NCBI GenBank assembly: GCA_023653785.1
Contig: JAMKCH010007155.1
Location: 1 to 64,000 of the forward strand
DNA from: Ophioderma brevispina
Lineage: Eukaryota > Echinodermata > Ophiuroidea > Amphilepidida > Ophiodermatidae
Direction of reading: 5' to 3'
Length of the DNA stretch: 64,000 nt
Position 1 is the first letter of the stretch. Every line of letters starts with the position of its first letter. This document shows, piece after piece, positions 56,401 through 64,000 of the stretch. The translations under genes were made by a program, and so were the position numbers. The notes beneath the pieces were generated by a model. The model made no database searches and was not told where the DNA came from. It worked only from the letters and a program-made list of their open reading frames with translations.

Positions 56401-57415
56401 AATTAAACTAGATGTTAAAATAAGCAATCTCAGATTCAGCAGTACTAACTACAAAATCCGGGTATCTTAATTTACCACAATTATCCTGATAGAATTCCCA
56501 TACAGCCACATTTCCAAAATCATTGCTAGATATAACGGGTTATCCGCAAAGTTAGACATTTTCTTCTCACAGCCACTTCACACGTGCTATAGTACACTAT
56601 TATATTACAGTATACTTGCTATGGAGCCATAGCTTGGGATGATGCTAATAACGGGGCTATGGACTCACTCTTTATTCTCCAGAAAAGAGTTATTAGAACA
56701 TGTACTAACTCCCTGTGGCTGGCCCACACAGACCCTTTATTTTGGTTAATGATATTTATAAACTTCAGCTTGCCACATTCATGTATCAATACAACTGTAA
56801 CCTTCTACCGGACGACCTTATTGATCAGGATTTTTTTAACTTTTATACTCATACTCACCATAATGAGACCAGGCAAACCCAAATATCCCGTGTAAAACCA
56901 TTTAATACCGTACTTGCTAATAATACCCTGATGTTTCAAGGCCCTCTACTATGGGCCAATCTGCCTTCTTATATTAAAAACTCACAACTTTATCTTCCTT
57001 CAAACTTAATATGAAAAAGAGTCTCATCAATTCGTATAGTGCTGTCATCACTTCCTAATTTTCTGTTTGTTTTACTATGTTGTACCTCCTTATCCTTGGA
57101 ATTTGACTGTCGGCTGTCTTTGTCTTTGTCCAATGTAATTTGTATCGTATTGTCTGTCCTGTTTTTGTTTTTGTTTTTGTCTTGATTTGTAATTTCTTTC
57201 TTTGTCTCTCTCTTGTCGTAGTAACACGTAAGTTAGGTGAGGTTACTGCATGACCTCGTTCATCACTATTTTCTAATTTAATTATATCCTATAAATGATA
57301 ATCTGATTTCTATTGTGAAATCCATTTTTATTTGTACTGCAATTTCATATCTTGTATTTCATTGATTGATGTGATGATGTGATGAACAAAATAAATTTGA
57401 TTTGATTTTGATCAA
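53450..57415 (+). mobile_element. Nearly full-length CR1-like LINE, heavily decayed
   Basis: Domain order is preserved: CRYYNAENINTHNHLNLH (endonuclease start), GFSETWLTRG and TISDHFPVLL (endonuclease motifs), KNKQWVTKGLIKSYKTKDK (linker), KAGDKHDISNYRPHF (RT start), HQFGFRPKRSMHMAINET (about 55858), GVLQGSILGP-type block read across frames, FLIYINDLPLCSENP and LFAENINIF. The RT motif C DD is replaced by EN. Ends ...LLWANLPSYIKNSQ and an AT-rich 3' UTR. About 960 bp at 54875-55840 does not belong to the LINE and is probably a later insertion I cannot classify. Confidence 0.8.
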
Positions 57416-57739
57416 AGCAAAAAACAAACAAACAAACAATACTTGTATACTTATGGTTTGTGTGTGTATAAAATCAGCACAATTGCTTACACTTTTAAAA
57501 CATCTGCTTTTGCAAAGACTAACCTAGTACCTGCCAACTAGAAACATTTAAAACACTAAAGAGGATTATTTATTCCTTTCCTGAAGACCATTTGACACAA
57601 CTTGATATTAATATCAAAAGAATGTACCAAAAGTAAAGTCTCTGTCAACACACAATGTATTGAAATGATTTTAAAAGACTTGTTCAGAGTATTTTTACGA
57701 TATTGTTAATATTTCACTTTCAATCATACTATAATATAG

Positions 57740-58045
57740 TCCCCGTTACTTCACCTGGTGATGTTGCTGTTACTCATGCGACTGAGGTTTCCCTGGCGTT
57801 TTCTTGGAGTGATATCCCCTGTGAGAATCGTGGTGCAATCATTACGAATTTTGTGTACAAGCTGAGTTCCAATTCGAGGATCATCACCGGAGAAACAACT
57901 TCTACATTTGTAACCATCCCAGTAGATTTCTGTGGTATCAACTGTTGCATAGATGAGGAATTTCATTTTGAAGTTGCGGCACGAAATACAGTCGGCTTGG
58001 GACCGTACAGCGAACCGATTGTTGCTCACGTCTTGGCAAACAGAG
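57740..58045 (+). CDS. Host gene exon 7: fibronectin type III domain 2
   Basis: Acceptor ATAATATAG, donor AGAG|GTAGCG, 306 nt, phase 1 at both ends. It reads PVTSPGDVAVTHATEVSLAF, SWSDIPCENRGAIITNFVYK and EEFHFEVAARNTVGLGPYSE, followed by PIVAHVLA. The AARNTVGLGPYSEP stretch is the classic FN3 F-G turn and G strand. Cysteines at SDIPC and DFCGINCC suggest disulfides. The intron before it is 11.6 kb and almost wholly transposons. The frame runs on past the donor to 58134 without domain character. Confidence 0.85.
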
Positions 58046-58886
58046 GTAGCGCAACCGATTGTTATGTATGTAAGCAAGATAAAGTACAAATGAAACTCTA
58101 CATTATTCCCAGTATGTTCAAAATGAGAGAATAACTTAATCAGCTCATTAATAATTTACTAATTACACCTGGGGTTCCACTTTAGCATCAACAGTTAACT
58201 ACAGGGTCGATGACAGTTGACGGTTGGATATACTTGGGGTTGATGATTTCTGAAGTGGTTTAATTGGTAAAGAGATGACATAGATGATAATCTTTCAAAA
58301 GAGGAATAAAATAAAATTAAATTTTGACTAAATAATTATATATTCTGTAAAGCCTTAAGTACCTAATAACCCCCATCAAGCTCTATCCCCTTATCCCGAA
58401 AAAAGTAGAGCTATATATATATATATTTTGTTTTGTAGAATGTCAATGCCATTATTAATAACTATTGTTTGTTTGCTTTTCTCATTTAAACTAAAAAAAT
58501 CCTATCGTAATAAAGAAAGGTACTTTAACAATATGGCAAATATGAGGTATTTGTAACGTGTGAAGCCAGTTAGCTTATGCCTCAATACTGAAAAATATAT
58601 TGAATTCATACAAGAATTGTTCTAAAGATATCAACTTCACAAGCCTTAAACACCAATCGACGTAGATGTCATTTATGTGCTGTAAATTTATAAGTTTCTC
58701 GCAACTATTTTACACGCGTATTACACACGCCGACTTTGTGCATTCTCGAGTTCAATTGCGACCGCAGGGTGCGCACGTTTATTACTGCAATAAAGATATG
58801 CCATCACTCGTATACGCCTGACGAAGTATTCAAATATATTGGATCAATACCTGGTAGGTTGATGCATCTATGAACTAAATTATGGT
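58046..58886. other. Start of intron 7
   Basis: AT-rich with a short TATATA run near 58415. No gene, no matched repeat. Confidence 0.4.
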
Positions 58887-58892
58887 CCTATG

Positions 58893-59229
58893 TATGGTGG
58901 TATTTTAGCACTAGGTGCGCTCCAGGTGCGCTCGGGAGTCCAGGGTGCGCTTGGGTTTGATGCGACGTACTTAACTAGAAAAATCTCTTTTCTACTCTCT
59001 TTTCTACTCTTTTACGGAATAAACGTTAATAATATAATGCAGTTTATTCCGTTATAAGACAAGAATCCAACTTTTTGTGCTAAAATACCACCATAAAAAC
59101 CCGATCGCACCCGAGCTCACTATCGCAACCCGATCGCACCCCAAGCGCACCCCGAGCGCACCTAGAGCACACCTAGAGCGCACCTAAGGCGCACCTAGAG
59201 CGGACTTTTTGTGCTAAAATACCACCATA
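58893..59229. repeat. Fold-back element with GGTGCGCTC tandem arms
   Basis: Outer inverted repeats TATGGTGGTATTTTAGCAC and GTGCTAAAATACCACCATA; arms made of 10-11-bp units AGGTGCGCTCT on the left and AGAGCGCACCT on the right; a central palindrome TTACGGAATAAAC / GTTTATTCCGTTA. CCTATG flanks both ends directly (58887-58892, 59230-59235). The right arm contains an extra internal copy of the terminal repeat near 59076-59096. Confidence 0.8.
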
Positions 59230-59235
59230 CCTATG

Positions 59236-59635
59236 GCAAACACGCACGCGGTAGTTGTTGACCACCATGCTCAAGAAGTAGGTCTCCTTCACTAACCTCA
59301 AAGGGCAGTTACTGGTTTTTCTGATCTTTTTGGACATAAAATTGTTCCCTCTCATCTGAAAAAATAATGATTTTTTTAAAATTATTTTTAAAAGAAGCAG
59401 GAGTAAGATTCGCATCCAAGACCATTGCATCATGAGATCAGCTACCAAACCACAAGACCTACGAGGATTGGTGTGCCAGATTTTCAATTCTAATCCTTGA
59501 TAACATTTACGGAATAAATCGATGCTGCCATTGGATCAGCACTCAATTTAATGAATAGCTCTGGAACGGTTGCAGAAATTATACTCCAGAAGCATAAGTG
59601 GTGGTCAAATTCTCACCACTTGCTGGCAAATACCC
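59236..59635. other. Intron 7 stretch without recognisable feature
   Basis: The 104-codon minus-strand frame at 59173-59487 overlaps the fold-back repeat and looks non-coding. GTTTATTCCG-type words recur near 59510. Confidence 0.3.
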
Positions 59636-60178
59636 CTACTAGTCCATGAGCCAGTTTCTGTACGGGCCTTAAAATTCGAGTTTGTTGCACCCACCCGGTG
59701 ATTAATTTTCCAATATATCACCTTGAAGGGGGTGTCCCACTGACAAGGATTAGGTATGTTTCCGCCCCAAAAAGTTGCACATTAGCGCGTACTTCCTATT
59801 TCAAAATGGCCATCATTGATTTATGAAAAACTGCCATTGTATTTTCATTATAGATAAGGCTTTTATCTAGGACTAAGCGAAATTAAGTTCTACCTTCCTG
59901 AAGTGCAATGGGCTCCCGGGGGGATCACTTACATACATTCCCATGTAGTCATCCTCGAGCAGGACCTTTTAGATCTGACACTAAACACGGATATCGTTCC
60001 TTCAATCAGACTACCCTTATCACGGATAAACCCAAAAGGCATACCCTTATTAGAGAGTAACTAAATGGTAACCCTAAACATTATTGATGGGCACAAGGCA
60101 TGCTCAAACGTGGACTCAAACTTCTGTGAAGATTAAGTTTTCAATTTCTGTCTCTCACAAAGAGAAAATAGCTATCCT

Positions 60179-60661
60179 CAGGGACGGATCTAGCCCCTTT
60201 CAGAGGAGTAGGCGACCAGTTGAAAAGAAATGGACGATATGGCCGCGAAGGGTAGGTGTGGAAGGGGATGCCCCTTCCCCCGCATAGCAAAAACAGTCGA
60301 AACCCTTGCAATATTCACTTTTCAAAAGCACATTTTCATGTCAACTTGATGGGAACAATTTGAAATTTGTAAGTGATTCACTGTTATAATGCTTTGTTTT
60401 GAGAAGTACCACTTTTTCGACCCTGACCCCCTTTAAATTCAGTGGAGTTCGCCCACATACCGTCCAATTACCTCCAATCACAAAAGGAGTCGTCATTTCT
60501 CAAAGATGGCCCGGCCCTGCACTGAAATCAGTTCTCTATGATAAACCGCGCGTAGCGCGTAAAATTTTGCAAATATCAGTTAGAGGATTTTTTCTACGAA
60601 AGTGTCATTGCATTGTCGCTTTTAATTTTTTTCGGCAAGGAAGGAGCCGGATCCGCCATTG
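60179..60661. mobile_element. hAT-like MITE, CAGGGACGGATC ends
   Basis: Ends CAGGGACGGATCTAG and CCGGATCCGCCATTG; flanks GCTATCCT (60171-60178) and GCTACCCT (60662-60669) match at 7 of 8 bases. Interior palindrome CGCGCGTAGCGCG. 483 bp. Confidence 0.8.
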
Positions 60662-61324
60662 GCTACCCTAAACGCTGACTTGCGGAATGCGAAAATGATA
60701 CCCTATATGGTCATTTCGCTTGCTTTTGTGACCCTTTTCGCGGTTCGTGCGGTCCGCGCCGCGGTGTGAAAAACCTACCCTTTCCCGCGTTTTTCTGCTC
60801 GCCGAAGACAACAAGTTTAGGAGGAGTGCCCCCCCCCCCGGGAGTGGGCTTAAACATTTAAGTGTCCAAGATGGCCGCTGGTAGGAGGCATGTTTTGCTA
60901 AATGTACTAAAATTGCGAAATAGATGAGGTAAGAATTCGAGTAATATTTTTAGAGCACCAAAAAGAGATTTAATGACATTTGTGTATTGCGGACATGATC
61001 ATAACTCATGATGGTGGCGGTTATACCCGCTCCGGGGGTCATATATCAAGATGAAAAACACCCCTGCACATCTTTTTCGACATAATAAGACCCATAACGA
61101 AAACTATTGATAACATTTTCCCTCAATTTTCTCTCGTACTTCTGGATAATTGCAGACCACTCAACACTAGTTGACGCTGGGAAGGAAGCTGATCTAGACA
61201 GTAGAGAGAGAGAAGGAGCCTGTGGTACAAGTCAGAAACAAAGATAGCACTTGGTGTGCTCGAAAGAAACTTAGGTCACCATATTTAATGATTCCTTCTA
61301 CATATAGACATTTTTTCACTTAAT

Positions 61325-62325
61325 AATAATAATAATACACATTTTTGAAAGACGCATTAAATACCACAAGGAATCCCTATGCGCCTTACAAAAGCGGGAA
61401 TAACAAGGCCCGAAATTAAACACCATCTTAAAAATACCATACAGGTGCAACATGATACAATTTTAAAAACCTATATAATTATAGCTACAGTAAAAATATA
61501 GAAGTACAGATGGAACATGATACAATTTTAAAAACCTATAATTACTAAAATGCCTTATAGCTACAATAAAATTAATGAAGTACACACAGCAAGAACAAAT
61601 CAGTGATTAGCAAAATACTCAGAAAACAGGTAAGTCTTGAGGCGACATTTAAACTGATTAACAGTGGAAGCAGAACGAATGGTCTGCGGAAGTGCATTCC
61701 AAAGTTTTGGGGCAGCAAACGAAAAGGATCTTTGGCCATACGAATATGTCTGGGCATCACGAGGAGGATTGAGCAAATTTGAACCAGAAGAACGTAAATT
61801 ACGAGCCGGAGTGTATTTTGTGAGAATCTCTGATAAATAAACAGGAGCAAGTCCGTTTAAGCATTTATATGTGATAAGAAGCACCCTGAACTGGATACGC
61901 TTGGCAATAGGAAGCCAGTGTAGCTCAAATAACATAGACTCAACATTGTTGATTTTCTTCAAAGTCAGTCTGGCAGCGGAGGTTTGTATACGCTGAAGTT
62001 TATTGATTTGGTATTGCGGCAAAGCATAGAGAAGACAGTTGCAGTAGTCCAATTTTGATGTGACGAATGCATGCATGAGCCGTTCAGTTGTCTTGAGATC
62101 AAGGTATTTACGTATTTGACCTATTTTATAAATGCCCAAGGAAGCCGTGCGGCAGACATTACTAACATGACTGTTCATGGATAACTTATCGTCCAACACA
62201 ACACCAAGATTGCGAGCATCAGATTTTAACGTGACTGGAGACGATCCGATGTTGACAGTCTGCATGGGAGTAGAAGGAATTAAGCGTGAGGAGAAGAACG
62301 TCTTGCTATCATTAAATTTTAGCTT
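61325..62325 (-). mobile_element. 5'-truncated L2-like LINE, antisense
   Basis: The 3' coding end and 3' UTR (about 61325-61600, with a TAATAATAATAATA tail at its outer edge) of an L2-like LINE. The 5' truncation falls at about 62325, just before KFNDSKTFF. Confidence 0.8.
61600..62265 (-). pseudogene. L2-like LINE RT C-terminal region, uninterrupted
   Basis: 221 codons without a stop: LKSDARNLGVVLDDKLSMNS, TSKLDYCNCLLYALPQYQIN, LQRIQTSAARLTLKKIN, LFELHWLPIAKRIQFRVLL, YKCLNGLAPVYLSEI and FAAPKLWNALPQTIR, ending LKTYLFSEYFANH. This is the whole thumb to C-terminal block of an L2/CR1-like RT, best preserved of all LINE pieces here, so probably a recent insertion. Truncated before the catalytic core, hence inactive. 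Confidence 0.85.
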
Positions 62326-63265
62326 ATTTCTTCATAAGCATATTTTTTATTTTTACTGGGAAACACCTATGACGTTACTGAGTAGTCCTTAAATACAGTC
62401 CACACCCATTTATTTTGATGTTATTGTATTAGGTTGATAAGAGTTGTTGTTTTCATATGAACTATTATGGAGTCCGTTTAAACTACGTTATATGACCCAA
62501 GTAGTAACCAGCTATAGTAACGGCACTCTGTAGGACAAGTCAATACCCCGCTTTAATATTTTTTTACATCTTGGAAATGATTTAGGGTCATTATTAGAAA
62601 GTGTTGTTTTTAACGTCGAAATAATGGGTAGGGCTGCATTCCTTCCTAATTTACATACCCTAGAGCAAATATAATCACCGCCATCTTTAAAAGCAAGCCT
62701 GTACTTAAAATATAAATGCCATAAATTCTTTTTGGAGCTCCCAAAATATCACCCAGGTTCTTATTTCAACAATTTGCCATTTTAAGTTCATCTAGCAAAT
62801 ATGCCTCCTTGCGGCCGCCATCTTGGACTCTAGGATGTTTAAGCCCCCATCAGGCAGTTAAAACATGTGTTTGTGTAGTCGTGGATAATTGTTTTGTCTG
62901 TAATGAAAATTTAAATGGCGGTTTTACATAAAACAATGGCAGCCATTTTGAAATGGGCAGTGCACGCTAACGTGCAGCTTTTCGGGGCGGAAACATACCT
63001 CATCTTAGTCAAGGCGATATATGGGGAAATTAATCACTAATTGGGTGCAACGAACGAAAAATCTGATGATGGCAGCTTTTGGACTATACTAGGATACTGA
63101 CAAAAAGCTGGGTGTGAGGAGTAGTTCTTACGGAATTGACTTCGAAAATGCTTTTACGGGTATTTCAATAGAAATTCCACACCACGTGGTAAAAAAATCA
63201 TGTATGGATTATCAATGTAATATTTTAAATATCATTGAAAATTTCACTTGCTTTTTATTTCTTAG

Positions 63266-63556
63266 TGGCATTTGAATCAGATTTATTATTTGGTGGAATA
63301 ACATCGCGTCAAGTCGAAGTTTCCTGGCATCTTGGTAAATGTTCCCCGATTCAGTATCACGTGGAATACCGAATTATTAACAGAGACCAATGCAACGCAC
63401 CATCGACTGACGATTTGAAGTCACGAACTATATCTGGACCTCCACTGGTAATAAGCGATCTTGTACCTCACTCCACCTACACAATCTCTGTTACTGGAAT
63501 GGTTTCTGATGAAGATAGTGTCACTAAAACAACCGAATTCAATACTGCTTCTGAAG
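63266..63556 (+). CDS. Host gene exon 8: fibronectin type III domain 3
   Basis: Acceptor ATTTCTTAG, donor GAAG|GTGAGA, 291 nt, phase 1 at both ends. It reads SDLLFGGITSRQVEVSWHLG, KCSPIQYHVEYRIINRDQCN and VISDLVPHSTYTISVTGMV. B-strand Trp, C-strand Tyr and the L-x-P-x-x-x-Y-x-(I/V)-x-V signature before the F strand mark an FN3 domain. Its two cysteines align with two of those in exon 6 (W-x-x-x-x-C and QC-x-A). The donor implies at least one more exon beyond the window. Confidence 0.8.
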
Positions 63557-64000
63557 GTGAGATTATGTTAGTCTTACCTTTTCTTATTTCTTGCTCGCTC
63601 CATCTTGTTTTGTATTACCTTTACGTTATCTGTTTGTCTTCCTGTCCTATTTTCCATACTGTCCTCATATAATTTCTCGTATAACTTACGCAAGTCACAT
63701 TATACATTTCCACATATTACACTTAAAATTCAAATAAGGTGTAAGAGCATGTTAAACTTGTAATACCTAGTACTGTAGCCATCGTCATTTTTTTCTATAT
63801 TCTCTTCTCATGTTTATTTATGCTGAAATCGTATAAATTGTATATAAGAATTATAATAATTCGATGAATACTTGTTCAAATTACAATCTGACAATAATGA
63901 GAATTTACAATACAATGCAATGCAAATCTGTTCCACTTTTAAATCCGATTCAAATTCTGGTTATGATGAAATTAAGCTCGACATTGTTAAAGCGGATATT
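63557..64000. other. Start of the next intron
   Basis: AT-rich, no feature recognised before the window ends. Confidence 0.4.

Larger units (their letters stand above)
59636..63095. mobile_element. 3.5-kb TIR element carrying nested insertions
   Basis: Left arm from about 59636: TTTGTTGCACCCACCC, GTATGTTTCCGCCCC, CATTTCAAAATGGC-type words; the right arm (62890-63095) is the reverse complement: GGGGCGGAAACATACCTC, GGGTGCAACGAACG. Inner arm blocks also pair: GGGCTTAAACATTTAAG and AAGATGGCCGC at 60842-60880 with GCGGCCGCCATCTTGGA and ATGTTTAAGCCCCC at 62810-62850. A hAT-like MITE interrupts the left arm and an L2-like LINE the centre. Confidence 0.7.

Noticed and set aside
59173..59487. 104-codon minus-strand open frame
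   Set aside because: It starts inside a fold-back repeat arm and has low-complexity Leu/Lys tracts.

Overview
The window is eukaryotic: AT-rich, intron-dense and full of transposable elements, with no bacterial gene organisation. The mix of elements suggests a marine invertebrate deuterostome, most likely an echinoderm or a relative. It includes CR1/L2-like LINEs, one with a 2A-like peptide and a PHD finger, plus BEL/Pao, Ty3/Gypsy and DIRS remnants, a CORE-SINE-like SINE, and fold-back elements with tandem-repeat arms like the sea-urchin TU class. The organism is an inference; nothing in the sequence names a species.

One host gene can be followed, on the + strand, across nearly the whole window. 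I assembled eight exons, all joined by phase-1 introns: a signal-peptide exon (8400-8475), four exons (22805-23041, 35960-36117, 41851-41966, 42647-42907) that together encode six YWTD-type blades, i.e. one complete LDL-receptor-type beta-propeller, and three exons each encoding a fibronectin type III domain (45836-46156, 57740-58045, 63266-63556). The gene runs off the right edge, so any transmembrane or cytoplasmic part is not visible. The order signal peptide, YWTD propeller, FN3 repeats fits a large secreted or single-pass cell-surface protein; ROS1/sevenless-like and SORL1-like receptors use the same modules, but no orthology can be claimed. Exons 3 and 4 are each one nucleotide short of a multiple of three, so the gene as assembled is broken twice; sequencing error and pseudogenisation both fit.

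Everything else is intronic or upstream mobile DNA, much of it nested. 1-8.4 kb: decayed LINEs, a 2.8-kb TIR composite holding a minisatellite fold-back, and an antisense LINE cut by a TTAA MITE. 8.5-22.8 kb (intron 1): large TIR elements, the 2A/PHD LINE tail-to-tail with an antisense LINE, several MITEs. 23-36 kb (intron 2): a Mutator-like palindrome, hAT-like and TTAA MITEs, a 6-kb BEL/Pao insertion with both LTRs and a 5-bp target duplication, and an antisense LINE split by a CORE-SINE. 36-42 kb (intron 3): Gypsy and DIRS fragments, a tRNA-derived SINE and a TTAA MITE. 46-58 kb (intron 6): a 3.2-kb TIR element with internal tandem duplications, a GGTGTTAA palindrome array and a nearly full-length dead LINE. 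58-63 kb (intron 7): another tandem-repeat fold-back and a 3.5-kb TIR element carrying a hAT-like MITE and an L2-like LINE.

The most interesting signals are the recurring fold-back elements whose arms are short tandem repeats, the inverted repeats that bracket exon 2 and exons 4-5 of the host gene, a Mutator-like palindrome with a triplicated end and intact target duplication, and the frame breaks in the propeller exons. No tRNA or rRNA gene, CRISPR array, promoter or terminator could be supported.
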